Shown here: piece after piece, positions 17,598 through 26,549 of the stretch
How positions within the stretch are numbered: the first letter of the stretch is position 1
Layout: each line of letters begins with the position of its first letter
Source of the DNA: Polaribacter litorisediminis
Lineage (GTDB): Bacteria; Bacteroidota; Bacteroidia; Flavobacteriales; Flavobacteriaceae
Reading direction: 5' to 3'
Assembly: GCF_019968605.1 (NCBI RefSeq)
Contig: NZ_CP082966.1
Coordinates: 979,001 to 1,043,000, forward strand
DNA: 64,000 nucleotides
The notes under the pieces: model-generated
What the model was told of the DNA's origin: nothing
Database searches by the model: none
Seen by the model: the letters and a program-made list of their open reading frames with translations, nothing else
Made by a program: the position numbers and the translations under genes

Positions 17598-18075
17598 AAT
17601 AGCAGTATTGATGCTAAGTATATTATTTACTGGACTAACCGCAGGATTGTGCTTTACCTGGTCCAACGCTGTGACGCCTGGGTTAGGACGGTTAGATGAC
17701 CTAGGTTTTTTAAAAGCATTTCAAGCGATGAACAGATCCATCCTTAATCCAACTTTTATAATGGTATTTATGAGTCCATTTTTACTACTCTTTATAAATG
17801 CCTTTGTATTCAAAAACACTAACCAGATCACATTTATTTCTTATTTGGTCGCAGCGATTCTGTTGTTTATAGGTGTGGGTCTGGTCACTATTTTTAAAAA
17901 TGTCCCACTAAATGAAATATTAGACAAAACAGTATTAGAAACTGCTTCTAACGTGGAGTTAGCAGAATTACGAAAAACCTTTGAGCAACCTTGGAACCGC
18001 TGGCATTTAATACGTTCCGTATGCTCATTTACCTCATTCGTCTTACTGGTTATAGGTCTGCTATTCAATAAATAA
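17581..18075 (+). CDS. DUF1772 / anthrone oxygenase-like membrane protein
   Basis: 164 aa, four likely membrane helices. The early GLTAGLCFTWSNAVTPGLGRL and late FEQPWNRWHLIRSVCSF match DUF1772, a family that includes anthrone oxygenase-like proteins. The ATG lies inside the end of the preceding cytochrome gene, indicating translational coupling. An oxidative role is possible but unproven. Confidence 0.85.
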   Translation: MELNYKIAVLMLSILFTGLTAGLCFTWSNAVTPGLGRLDDLGFLKAFQAMNRSILNPTFIMVFMSPFLLLFINAFVFKNTNQITFISYLVAAILLFIGVGLVTIFKNVPLNEILDKTVLETASNVELAELRKTFEQPWNRWHLIRSVCSFTSFVLLVIGLLFNK

Positions 18076-18120
18076 AATCACATAGAAGCTTTCTTACTAA
18101 ACATTAAAAAACGAACAATC

Positions 18121-18510
18121 ATGAAACATTTAAGAGCTATAATTATTGGCGTTATAATCTGGTTTATTGGAGTTAATATATATAATCTCTCTTTTTATAT
18201 CTCGATTTTAGAAGATGTACAGCAACAAGCTAACATGCTGCTTTTTATTGCAGTTATGCCATTAGTTTGGTTTGGAGCAAAACAATATTACAAAAAAGAT
18301 ACAAACACCCATGGATATTGGGTAGGGCAATCTTTCTTTTTAACAGCAACTGCTTTAGATGCCTTAATTACGGTTCCCTTTTTTGTAATCCCTAATGGTG
18401 GTAGCTATTATCAATTTTTTACAGATATAGGGTTCTGGATCATTGGTTTCGAATTTTTAATCATAGCAGTGCTGTTTTGGTATATCAAAGTTGGCAATAA
18501 AAAAACTTAA
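18121..18510 (+). CDS. Small four-helix membrane protein (DUF5367-like)
   Basis: 129 aa with four hydrophobic helices (first MKHLRAIIIGVIIWFIGVNI). A polar loop KKDTNTHGYWVGQS lies between helices two and three. It recalls DUF5367 proteins but I am not sure. It sits 45 bases after the DUF1772 gene in the same operon and 15 bases before the next gene. Confidence 0.65.
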   Translation: MKHLRAIIIGVIIWFIGVNIYNLSFYISILEDVQQQANMLLFIAVMPLVWFGAKQYYKKDTNTHGYWVGQSFFLTATALDALITVPFFVIPNGGSYYQFFTDIGFWIIGFEFLIIAVLFWYIKVGNKKT

Positions 18511-18525
18511 TAAAAAAATAATATC

Positions 18526-19122
18526 ATGCCGTTTTTTAAACATTTAGACGAGTTATCAGACATTACAGATATCACGTGGAACGACCGCAAAAGATTAGGT
18601 CCGTTAGACAAAGCCTCGCAACGAATCATGCGTGGAAAATCAAACTTTACTTATGCCCAAAAGGAGCTTTTTGCAGCCTACGTTTCGGGGCTTAACGCCT
18701 GTAGTTTTTGTTATGGGTCTCATGTAGCTGTAGCAAAAAACTTTGGAGTTTCTACGAAACTAATTGAAGCATTGGTAGAAGATGTTGACACTTCTCCTGT
18801 AAATCATAAGGAAAAACTACTTTTTAAATATCTAAAAAAATTAACGCTATCGGCTAGCAAGCTTACTCAAGAAGATGCTGATGACGTATTCAAAGCAGGA
18901 TGGAGCGAAGAAGACCTACATGAAGTTATCCTTGTCGGTTGTCTTTTCAATTTTTACAATCGCTTGCTCGATGGTCATGGTATCAAAGGGAATCCTGCTA
19001 TTTATCAATTTGGTGGAGAGCATCTGCATAAAAATGGGTATGGTGTCCCCTGGTTTATTGGACTCATAAAGGGATTAATTAAAAAAAGTAAACTAAAAAA
19101 GCTTCAGGAATTTAAAGCATAA
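18526..19122 (+). CDS. Carboxymuconolactone decarboxylase / AhpD-like peroxidase-related protein
   Basis: 198 aa. The AhpD redox motif is present: CSFCYGSH with Cys59, Cys62 and His66. Family members reduce hydroperoxides or serve as general redox helpers in the cytoplasm. It is in the middle of the AraC-linked operon, 26 bases before an NmrA-like reductase. The grouping with a cytochrome, a DUF1772 protein and an NAD(P)-binding protein suggests an oxidative or detoxification pathway. Confidence 0.9.
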   Translation: MPFFKHLDELSDITDITWNDRKRLGPLDKASQRIMRGKSNFTYAQKELFAAYVSGLNACSFCYGSHVAVAKNFGVSTKLIEALVEDVDTSPVNHKEKLLFKYLKKLTLSASKLTQEDADDVFKAGWSEEDLHEVILVGCLFNFYNRLLDGHGIKGNPAIYQFGGEHLHKNGYGVPWFIGLIKGLIKKSKLKKLQEFKA

Positions 19123-19148
19123 ATAATATCAATTTAAAAACTGAAAAC

Positions 19149-19973
19149 ATGAAAACTGAAAACATTTTAATTATCGGAGGAACTGGTAAAACCGGTCGCA
19201 GAGTAGCCCAAAATTTAACGCAAACCGGCCATAAAGTTCGTGTAGTGGGAAGAAAAACTAATCCAGCTTTTGATTGGAGTAACCCTGAAACTTATGCTGA
19301 GGCATTAAAAGATATGGATAGAGCTTACATCGTGTATTATCCTGATTTAGCTGTCCCTGGAGCAAGAGATGCCATAACAGCTTTGACCGAAAAAGCCTTG
19401 GAAGCTGGTTTAGAAAAAGTAGTCTTACTATCGGGTAAAGGAGAAACCGAAGCTGAAGCTTGTGAAGATATCGTTGCCAATTCAGGCTTAAATTACACCT
19501 TGGTTAGAGCGTCGTGGTTCAATCAAAATTTTAGTGAAGGTGCTTTTTTAGAATTTGTGAAAAATGGTACAGTAGCCCTTCCGATGCCAGAAGCTGAAAT
19601 TCCGTTTGTAGATGCTGATGATATTGCAGATGTGGTTTCCAAAGTATTGATAGATGATACTTTTAAGGGAAAAACAATAACTGTAACAGGTCCTCAAAAA
19701 AGAACATTTAAGGAAATTGTAGACATCATGTCTGAATCCATTGACAAACCCATTCAATATATCCCTATTTCTATTGATGAGTTTAAAGAAGGTATGCGCC
19801 AAGCAGGATTACCGGATTCTTATGTTTGGCTATTTGGGTATTTATTTAAAGAGGTTTTAGGTAATCCAGAAAACCAAGAGGTTTCTGAAGATGTGGCCAA
19901 AGTCTTGGGCAGACCTGCCAAAGATTTTGAAACCTATGCAAAGGAAACTGCTGCCACTGGTATTTGGAATTAA
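19149..19973 (+). CDS. NmrA-like NAD(P)-binding protein (atypical SDR)
   Basis: 274 aa. The Rossmann motif ILIIGGTGKTGRRVAQNL at residues 6-23 is of the GxxGxxG type; LLSGKGE and LVRASWFNQNF are typical of NmrA/HSCARG-like atypical short-chain proteins. The canonical YxxxK pair is not obvious, so it may sense NADP(H) or act as a quinone reductase. It follows the AhpD-like gene by 26 bases. Confidence 0.9.
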   Translation: MKTENILIIGGTGKTGRRVAQNLTQTGHKVRVVGRKTNPAFDWSNPETYAEALKDMDRAYIVYYPDLAVPGARDAITALTEKALEAGLEKVVLLSGKGETEAEACEDIVANSGLNYTLVRASWFNQNFSEGAFLEFVKNGTVALPMPEAEIPFVDADDIADVVSKVLIDDTFKGKTITVTGPQKRTFKEIVDIMSESIDKPIQYIPISIDEFKEGMRQAGLPDSYVWLFGYLFKEVLGNPENQEVSEDVAKVLGRPAKDFETYAKETAATGIWN

Positions 19974-19983
19974 AATAATTAAA

Positions 19984-20409
19984 ATGAAGACAAAGAGAGC
20001 CACAATATCTCTTGTCATTCTTCTTTATTCTGTAGCCGTGCCATTTTTAGAGATTAACAACACCCATGTATTTAATCCAGATTGGACGCCACATGCCAAA
20101 ATTCATGAAGTATGGCAACTTATCACCAACTCCTCCATAGGTATACTATGCCTATGGTTGGTTTGGGTAAAAAATGAGTTGAGAACTAGTATAGTGTTGA
20201 GTATGCTTGTTACTGGTGGGGTCTTAATCGCTTATTGTATACAAGATGTATATGGAGGTTCTATGAAATATTTAGATGATAGTGAGAAAGCTATTCTGGG
20301 CATCAATATCGGTGTTCTTGGGTTTGGAATCAGTTTTATATTTCTAATACTAATTTTTTATAGGCTAGAACATCAAAAAAATAAACACAGCATTAAATTG
20401 GATTATTAA
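19984..20409 (+). CDS. Small membrane protein, paralogue of the CDS at 23554
   Basis: 141 aa from ATG 19984 (an earlier in-frame ATG exists inside the preceding gene, but the paralogue supports this start). Four hydrophobic helices; conserved polar segment HVFNPDWTPHAKIHEVWQLI. The protein at 23554-23964 aligns over its full length with high identity. Last gene of the AraC-linked operon, 10 bases after the NmrA-like gene. Family not recognised. Confidence 0.8.
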   Translation: MKTKRATISLVILLYSVAVPFLEINNTHVFNPDWTPHAKIHEVWQLITNSSIGILCLWLVWVKNELRTSIVLSMLVTGGVLIAYCIQDVYGGSMKYLDDSEKAILGINIGVLGFGISFIFLILIFYRLEHQKNKHSIKLDY

Positions 20410-20486
20410 GGAATAACAATAGTTTTAATTAATTAAATCGGTAACATTATTATTAGAGAATGGCTTCATTATAAAACATTTAATAA

Positions 20487-21707
20487 ATGAACTTTAAATC
20501 AATCAAAATTTCGATTGCCCTACTTTCTGTAATCTTCTTTCAACTTATTGCTTATGCACAAATAGCAGACAAAATAGATGTAACCGAAGACAATCAGCTT
20601 TTAGGTTTAGGAACACATTACATCTTAAAATCTGAAATTTTACAAGAAGACCGACCAATTATTATTTCATTACCAAAGGGATACAAAGAGGGTGAAGCCA
20701 ATTACCCTGTTCTTTATCTTTTGGATGGGTTGGGTAACATAAAACATCAAGTTGGTACTGTAGAATTATTAACAGAATCAGGAATTATTCCCCCAATGAT
20801 TATTGTGGCTATAGAAAGTTTAGATAGATCAAGAGATTTAACGCCCTCAAAAGCAGGCCAAGGTGTTTATGGAGGTGTAGGTGAGTCCGGTATATCACAA
20901 AGTGGTGGTGCACCTAAATTTCTTCAGTTTTTAGAGGAAGAATTAATTCCTTATGTAGAATCGAACTTTAGAACGCATCCATACCGTCTTTTAGAAGGCC
21001 ATTCGTTTGGTGGTTTATTTAGCACTTATACGCTTATGGAAAAGCCAGATATTTTTGATGCATTCATTATTCAGGCTCCTGCACTTTGGTGGAATAAAGA
21101 AGAAATGACAGCAAAAGCGAAAACCTTTTTTAAATCAAATTCTAATTTAGATAAAGCCATTTATTTTGGAATTGGAGGTGGAGATGGTTGGGGAATGCGA
21201 CAAGAACTAAAACGATATGTTCAAGTTATAGAAGAGAATACTCCAAAAATTCTACGATGGAAACATGAAGAAGTTGGAGATGAAGACCATGACACCTCTA
21301 GATTATTGCTTAATTATTACGGCTTAAAGTATGTGTTTTCGGACTTAATAGCTGACGAAGAATTACTTAGCCACTATAGCGACGATGCCTTTTTAAAAGG
21401 AGAACGGGAGCTTATAAATAAATATGGGCCACAAGCGAGAAGACCCTTAAGTAATTATGTAGACATAGCGTTAAAATTACTCAAAGAAGAAAACAAATTG
21501 GGTGCGATTGTAGTGTTTAATAGAGCCGTAGCAGCCTACCCTAAATATATTGGGCTTATGACTAATTTGGCCAAACTTTACGAACAAACAAATCAAAAAA
21601 ACAAAGCAATAGAAACCTACAAACTGGCTATTACGCTTTCAAAAAAATTAAAACTAGGACAAGAAGCAGCCTTAGAAAAGCAGATAAACAGATTAGAGAA
21701 CAACTAA
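20487..21707 (+). CDS. Secreted Fes-type esterase (alpha/beta hydrolase) with TPR tail
   Basis: 406 aa. Signal peptide residues 1-24 (ending AYAQ). The esterase domain has VLYLLDG and the nucleophile elbow GHSFGG with Ser173, as in enterochelin esterase/esterase D-like enzymes; DEDHDTSR supplies the likely catalytic His. The last 80 residues form TPR helices (LGAIVVFNRAVAAYPKY, KAIETYKLAI). A close architectural relative is at 53383. Substrate unknown. Confidence 0.88.
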   Translation: MNFKSIKISIALLSVIFFQLIAYAQIADKIDVTEDNQLLGLGTHYILKSEILQEDRPIIISLPKGYKEGEANYPVLYLLDGLGNIKHQVGTVELLTESGIIPPMIIVAIESLDRSRDLTPSKAGQGVYGGVGESGISQSGGAPKFLQFLEEELIPYVESNFRTHPYRLLEGHSFGGLFSTYTLMEKPDIFDAFIIQAPALWWNKEEMTAKAKTFFKSNSNLDKAIYFGIGGGDGWGMRQELKRYVQVIEENTPKILRWKHEEVGDEDHDTSRLLLNYYGLKYVFSDLIADEELLSHYSDDAFLKGERELINKYGPQARRPLSNYVDIALKLLKEENKLGAIVVFNRAVAAYPKYIGLMTNLAKLYEQTNQKNKAIETYKLAITLSKKLKLGQEAALEKQINRLENN

Positions 21708-21758
21708 GTTGTTTTTTAACCTCAATAAACTTTGCAACACTTTATAATTGATTGCTAA

Positions 21759-21884
21759 GAAAAACTTATTACCATAAAAACGCCAGAGGAGCTATTGCAA
21801 CAAGTTTATAATGCAGCAAACGAAACAGGATTATTTGGACAAGATGGCCAAATCCGTAATGAGATTAAATCAGAAATAAAAAAA
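21759..21884 (+). pseudogene. Possible tautomerase/isomerase-like gene fragment
   Basis: The frame preceding the serine hydrolase start reads TPEELLQQVYNAAN then ETGLFGQDGQIRNEIKSE, which resembles a piece of a small isomerase of the 5-carboxymethyl-2-hydroxymuconate isomerase type. It lacks a proper start and runs directly into the next gene. Recognition is weak. Confidence 0.25.
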
Positions 21885-23231
21885 ATGAAAAAACAAACCT
21901 TACTAATATTAGTATTCATCACACTACTATTTTCTTGTAAAGAAAATAAAAAATCAACTCATACAATAAATGAGAAAGCGCCTAATAACTATCAAGTTAA
22001 AATCGACAGCTTGTTAAACACATATCATAAAAATGATGAGTTCATGGGAAGTATTATACTATCTAAAAATGGAAAAACAGTATATGAAAACACAGTTGGT
22101 TTTAGCGATTTTAAAGCAAAAAAGAAAGCGAGTTCAGACACAAAATACCGTATAGGTTCTGTCACTAAAACATTTACAGCAACACTAATTTTTAAGGCTA
22201 TAGAAGAAAACAAACTAAAGTTAATGGAGACGATAGAGCACTATTTTCCAAATGTGAAAAATGCAAACAAGATTACCATTGCTCATTTATTGCAGCACAG
22301 AAGTGGAATTCACAGTTTTACAAAAGATAAATGGTTTTTTGACAATCGTACTATGTATATATCATCTAAAGAAATGTTACTTAAAATTTCTAAGTATGAA
22401 AGTGACTTTGAACCAAATACCAAAGGAGAATATAGTAATTCTAATTATTTTTTATTGGCGTTAATCCTAGAGAAAATTTATAATGATTCTTATGAAAACC
22501 TTTTACAAGAAAAAATTTGTAAGCCACTCAACTTAAACAATACATACTCAGGAAAAGAAATTAATATATATGATAATGAATCCTATTCTTACAGGTTTGA
22601 TGAAAAATGGATTGAATTTCCTGAGACTGATTTATCTACTGCGAAAGGAACCGGCTCAATAGTTTCAACACCAAAAGATTTAACTATTTTTTTTGAAAGC
22701 TTGCTTACTGGAAAAGTACTCTCAGCAGAAAATCTAACATTAATGAAAACTATTAAAGATAGATATGGAATGGGACTTTTTAGGTATACAACCAATGACA
22801 TAAAGGGATTTGGGCATCGTGGACGTATAGATGAATTTAGAGCGACCTCAATTTATTTTTCTGAAGAGGAATTATCTTTTACATTAATGTCAAACGGTTC
22901 AAAAATCGATATTAATGAAATATATACTGAAATATTAAAATTATTTCTTGGAGATGCACCTGTAAAAATATCAGAAAGTGAATTGAAAAATTTTGTTGGA
23001 GTTTATATTTCTCAAAAAGATCCTAATGACAAATCTGTATTTATTCAAGAAAATAATACGCTAACTAATTTTATAAAAAACGAATTTAAAGCTCCTTTAA
23101 TTTATAAAGGGAAAAATCGGTTTGTTTTAGAGCAAATGTATGCCGAATCAATATCGTTTACTTTTTCAGATGATGGAAAAGAAATGATTTTTGAGCAAGG
23201 TGGTAATAGATGGAATTATATAAAAGAATAG
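21885..23231 (+). CDS. Serine hydrolase lipoprotein (class C beta-lactamase-like)
   Basis: 448 aa from ATG 21885, chosen because it starts a lipoprotein signal peptide (ILVFITLLFSC, Cys18). The three active-site motifs are seen: SVTK (Ser92, Lys95), YSN (183-185) and HRG (311-313). Members are penicillin-binding-like peptidases or esterases on the cell envelope, not necessarily beta-lactamases. The C-terminal 100 residues (LKNFVGVYIS onwards) form a DUF3471-like beta domain like the tails of two DUF6090 proteins downstream. Confidence 0.92.
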   Translation: MKKQTLLILVFITLLFSCKENKKSTHTINEKAPNNYQVKIDSLLNTYHKNDEFMGSIILSKNGKTVYENTVGFSDFKAKKKASSDTKYRIGSVTKTFTATLIFKAIEENKLKLMETIEHYFPNVKNANKITIAHLLQHRSGIHSFTKDKWFFDNRTMYISSKEMLLKISKYESDFEPNTKGEYSNSNYFLLALILEKIYNDSYENLLQEKICKPLNLNNTYSGKEINIYDNESYSYRFDEKWIEFPETDLSTAKGTGSIVSTPKDLTIFFESLLTGKVLSAENLTLMKTIKDRYGMGLFRYTTNDIKGFGHRGRIDEFRATSIYFSEEELSFTLMSNGSKIDINEIYTEILKLFLGDAPVKISESELKNFVGVYISQKDPNDKSVFIQENNTLTNFIKNEFKAPLIYKGKNRFVLEQMYAESISFTFSDDGKEMIFEQGGNRWNYIKE

Positions 23232-23255
23232 ATTTTTTCATAATAAACAAAAATA

Positions 23256-23549
23256 ATGACCAAAGAAGGGAGATTAAATATGATAACTAAAAGTTGGGAG
23301 CTACACAATGTAGTTGAAAATAGCTATTTAAATAATTCCGCTAAACAAGAAGATGAAGAGTGGTTAGAAAAGCAACGTATACTTTTAGCAGAAATGGCAC
23401 TTCTTTTGTTGCAGACATCCATAAGTCCAGAAGAAATAAAGCTAGATAGATCACGATATAACATACATGCTATTTTAACTATAGCAGATCATTTTTTACC
23501 AAACGCTGAACTAAAAAAGGCAACTGAAAAATTGTACAAACACAATTAA
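23256..23549 (+). CDS. Hypothetical 97-aa acidic helical protein
   Basis: 97 aa, probably all helical, without membrane segment or known motif. It contains DEEWLEKQRILLAEMALLLL and ends with a small hydrophilic tail. It lies 24 bases after the serine hydrolase and 4 bases before a membrane-protein gene, so it is likely part of a real transcript. Not recognised. Confidence 0.6.
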   Translation: MTKEGRLNMITKSWELHNVVENSYLNNSAKQEDEEWLEKQRILLAEMALLLLQTSISPEEIKLDRSRYNIHAILTIADHFLPNAELKKATEKLYKHN

Positions 23550-23553
23550 TGAA

Positions 23554-23964
23554 ATGAAAAAAATAATAATCACATTTACTGTCAGTCTTTACGCGATTGT
23601 CGTTCCTTTTTTGGAAATTAATACAACCCATGTGTTTAATCCAGATTGGACACCTCATGTTCGTATCCATGAAGTATGGCAACTTATTACCAATTCCACA
23701 ATAGGCATATTCTGTCTTTGGTTAGTTTGGGTGAAAAATGAGTTGAAATCTAGTGCTGTGTTGAGTATGCTTGTGACTGGTGGTTTTTTATTGGCTTATG
23801 CATTGCAAAATTTTTATGGCGGCTCAATGAAGTATTTAGATGGAAGTGAAAAAACAATCTTGGGTATCAATATTGGTGTTGTGGGATTTGGATTTGCTTT
23901 CATACTGTTAACACTACTTTTTTTCAAGTCTTCTATTAATAGTGAAAAACTTAGAAGAAAATAA
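23554..23964 (+). CDS. Small membrane protein, paralogue of the CDS at 19984
   Basis: 136 aa, four hydrophobic helices. HVFNPDWTPHVRIHEVWQLI and LWLVWVKNEL are shared almost exactly with the protein at 19984. The start ATG lies four bases after the preceding stop codon. The duplicated gene pair brackets the esterase and serine hydrolase genes, which suggests a segmental duplication. Confidence 0.8.
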   Translation: MKKIIITFTVSLYAIVVPFLEINTTHVFNPDWTPHVRIHEVWQLITNSTIGIFCLWLVWVKNELKSSAVLSMLVTGGFLLAYALQNFYGGSMKYLDGSEKTILGINIGVVGFGFAFILLTLLFFKSSINSEKLRRK

Positions 23965-24052
23965 CAAGCTATAAGCTTATTTGAAGAAACTCATAAAAAA
24001 ATGAAAAATCTAGCAGTAGAGCTAAAAATGTATTGTTTACAAAACTGAACTC

Positions 24053-25660
24053 ATGAAAGCACCTTACGTTACAATCTTAATCTTGATCTTCTTTTCTTGC
24101 AGTAAAGAAACACCATCTAACCTCACGCTATTAGATGCAAACATTCCAACTGATGTCCCCCAACTTTTTGCAAAAGGAATTGTCTCTACAAATAACTATG
24201 AGTTTGCTATCACGTTTACCCCAGAAATGGACGAGCTCTTTTTTACACGTAGAAAACCAGAAGAAGACAATAAAATTTATACCATGAAATTAGTTGATGA
24301 TAAGTGGTCCAACCCAAAACCAGCTTTTTTTACAGCAACTGAAGGATGGGATTTTGAACCGCATATCAATCCAAAAGGAGATAAACTATATTTTGGTAGT
24401 ACAAGGCCTCTTAATAATACAATCAAATCATTTGGATTACGCCAATGGTATAGTAAGAAAAGTACCGAAGGCTGGAGTTCACCAATTCCCTTGGAGAAAC
24501 CATTTGTAGATAAAACTATTACTATGTATTTAACGTCTGCGGAAAATGAGAATTTATATTTCACAACTGGAGAGAAGGGAGATGCTCCTGAAGATTGGGT
24601 TATTTACAAGTCAATCAAAGAAGATGGTCAATACAAAAGTATTGATAGAATGGGTAAAGAGATAAACGCAAAGGGCAAATGGATTGCTCATTCATACATA
24701 GCTCCAGACGAAAGTTACATGATTTATGATTTTAAGAGTGACCTTGGGTTTGGTAAAAGTGATTTGTATATCAGCTTTAATAAAAATGGTGTATGGACAG
24801 AACCTCATAACTTGGGATCAAAAATAAATACAGATCAAACTGAAATGGCGGCAAGTGTATCACCTGATGGCAAGTATTTGTTTTTCCATAGAGGTGAAGA
24901 TGATAAAGGTGATATTTATTGGGTAGAATTCAAAGCTATAAAAGAAAATTTATTGAAAAACATAGACTCGATCTTAGAAGTTGGTAAAACTAATAATGAG
25001 AAATCATACATCAATAATTCACCTACCGTAGAATCTATTTATTTTAATGAAAAACCTCCTATGCTAATTCCTAAACTTTTTGATCCAAAAATAGTATCTC
25101 CAGAAGGGAGATTCGAGGGTGGTACATTTTCACCGGATATGAAGGAATTCTATTTTACTAGGAAAAATGGGAAATATAAAAAACGTACATTTTTTGCTAT
25201 TCGATATGAAAATAATCGTTGGGGTGAAGAATCTGAAACTTACATAAAATGGCCACAATTCTCAGTTGATGGCAAAAGGATGTATGTTGGTAAAACGTAT
25301 AGAGAACGAACGGAAAAGGGTTGGTCTGAACCCAAAAGTCAGGGTGAATTCTTAAAAGATATGGCACATGGCATGTCACTTTCTGCTGAAGGAAACTATT
25401 ACTTTACTGTTTATAGAAAAGAAGATAATGGTATAAATGGTGCTATTCACTTTTTTGGTGATAAAAATGAAAAACCAATGAAATTGAGCACAAAGATTAA
25501 TATAGGAAAATACATTGCTCATCCATTCATAGCACCAGATGAGTCTTATTTAATTTGGGATGTTGTCAGAGAAGATGGATACGGAAAAGCAGATATCTAC
25601 ATTAGTTTTAAACAGAGAGATGGTTCATGGTGTCTTGCAATTAACATGGGGATCAAATAA
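24053..25660 (+). CDS. PD40 beta-propeller lipoprotein, 3' end frameshifted
   Basis: 535 aa as read. Lipoprotein signal with Cys about residue 16 (ILIFFSCSKE). Two propeller-like halves each carry PD40 repeats such as FTPEMDELFFTRR, SPDGKYLFFHRGED and FSPDMKEFYFTRK. The frame ends at INMGIK, but the next bases in another frame continue the last repeat (see following entry). One A seems missing near 25655. Such proteins are envelope lipoproteins of unknown ligand; a shorter relative is at 27226. Confidence 0.85.
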   Translation: MKAPYVTILILIFFSCSKETPSNLTLLDANIPTDVPQLFAKGIVSTNNYEFAITFTPEMDELFFTRRKPEEDNKIYTMKLVDDKWSNPKPAFFTATEGWDFEPHINPKGDKLYFGSTRPLNNTIKSFGLRQWYSKKSTEGWSSPIPLEKPFVDKTITMYLTSAENENLYFTTGEKGDAPEDWVIYKSIKEDGQYKSIDRMGKEINAKGKWIAHSYIAPDESYMIYDFKSDLGFGKSDLYISFNKNGVWTEPHNLGSKINTDQTEMAASVSPDGKYLFFHRGEDDKGDIYWVEFKAIKENLLKNIDSILEVGKTNNEKSYINNSPTVESIYFNEKPPMLIPKLFDPKIVSPEGRFEGGTFSPDMKEFYFTRKNGKYKKRTFFAIRYENNRWGEESETYIKWPQFSVDGKRMYVGKTYRERTEKGWSEPKSQGEFLKDMAHGMSLSAEGNYYFTVYRKEDNGINGAIHFFGDKNEKPMKLSTKINIGKYIAHPFIAPDESYLIWDVVREDGYGKADIYISFKQRDGSWCLAINMGIK

Positions 25661-25824
25661 ATACCTCTGAGCAGGAAAGTGGAGCGAGTGTCTCACCTGA
25701 TGGGAAATATCTATTTTTTTCAAGAACAAAACAAAAAGTGAAAGTTGATGGTAGTTCATACCAGGTTGTAAAACAATATTGGGTAAGCTCACAGATTATT
25801 GAGGAACTCAGACCTAAACAATAA
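25661..25824 (+). pseudogene. Out-of-frame continuation of the PD40 lipoprotein
   Basis: Shifting one base gives INTSEQESGASVSPDGKYL and FFSRTK..., ending YWVSSQIIEELRPKQ before TAA at 25822-25824. This mirrors the end of the first half (SPDGKYLFFHRG...IYWVEFKAI), so it is the true C-terminus, separated by a frameshift or a base-call error. Confidence 0.7.
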
Positions 25825-25830
25825 CAAACA

Positions 25831-26301
25831 ATGAATTCAAATGAAATTATTTTATTAAACTTTTCCGAAATTAGAAGACGGAGTATAAAATTATGGAGTG
25901 GAATTCCTAATGAATACCTGAATTGGAAACCTGACGAAAATGCATTCACGATTATCGAAATGATAAGACACGTTTTAGAAGGCGAATATCTTTTCCATAA
26001 AATTATAGAAAATCGTGGGAATTTAGGAGATTACAAATCGCCTTGGGAAAAACTAAAATATTCGGACTTAAAAAACGAATTAGCTTTTTCCGAAACATAT
26101 CGAACAGAATTTTTGAGGATGATAAACGGACTGAAAGAATCTGACTTGGAGAATGTGAGAATCGAGAGAAAAGAAGTCGGACAAAGTAAAAAACTTGGAG
26201 ATTATCTAAACCGAATCGTATATCACGAATCTGTTCACACAGGACAAATGTTGAGTTATTTGAGAACAATTGGAATTGAACGACCGCAAATATGGGACTA
26301 G
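25831..26301 (+). CDS. DinB family protein
   Basis: 156 aa four-helix bundle. The three His of the DinB metal site fit IRHVLEGEY and VYHESVHTGQM. DinB/YfiT-like proteins include metal-dependent thiol transferases, but the substrate here is unknown. It lies 6 bases after the PD40 gene and is followed by a long foldable repeat. Confidence 0.85.
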   Translation: MNSNEIILLNFSEIRRRSIKLWSGIPNEYLNWKPDENAFTIIEMIRHVLEGEYLFHKIIENRGNLGDYKSPWEKLKYSDLKNELAFSETYRTEFLRMINGLKESDLENVRIERKEVGQSKKLGDYLNRIVYHESVHTGQMLSYLRTIGIERPQIWD

Positions 26302-26309
26302 CTGAAAAT

Positions 26310-26465
26310 AAAAAGCTAGTTACCAACAATGTATAAAATTAATTACCTGGTACAAGTCTATTTACAAAAATTCTCACGTATTTTCTAGACGGTTTGTATA
26401 TGCTAAATTAGTTGTTTAACCACGTACTAATCTTATAAAAAACCGTTGGGATTAACAATGACTAA
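26310..26465 (+). repeat. Long foldable intergenic repeat (attC-like in layout)
   Basis: Begins soon after the DinB stop with ACCAAC and ends with the complementary GTTGGG near 26448. The interior has GTATATGCTAAATTAGTTGTTT, the same core as the elements at 14517, 41172 and 42652. Terminal complementary boxes around a long variable stem recall integron attC sites, but the integrase consensus is not exact. Confidence 0.5.
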
Positions 26466-26549
26466 TCGAGCTACTCGAAATGTTTTATTTAAACGAGTTA
26501 CATTTCTGTAATTCTATAAGTAAAGATTTAAAATAAATGTTTTAAGAAT

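Noticed and set aside
21885..23231. Calling the serine hydrolase an antibiotic-resistance beta-lactamase
   Set aside because: Motifs fit the broad class C/penicillin-binding-like superfamily, but the lipoprotein anchor and C-terminal beta domain are typical of envelope hydrolases of unknown substrate.
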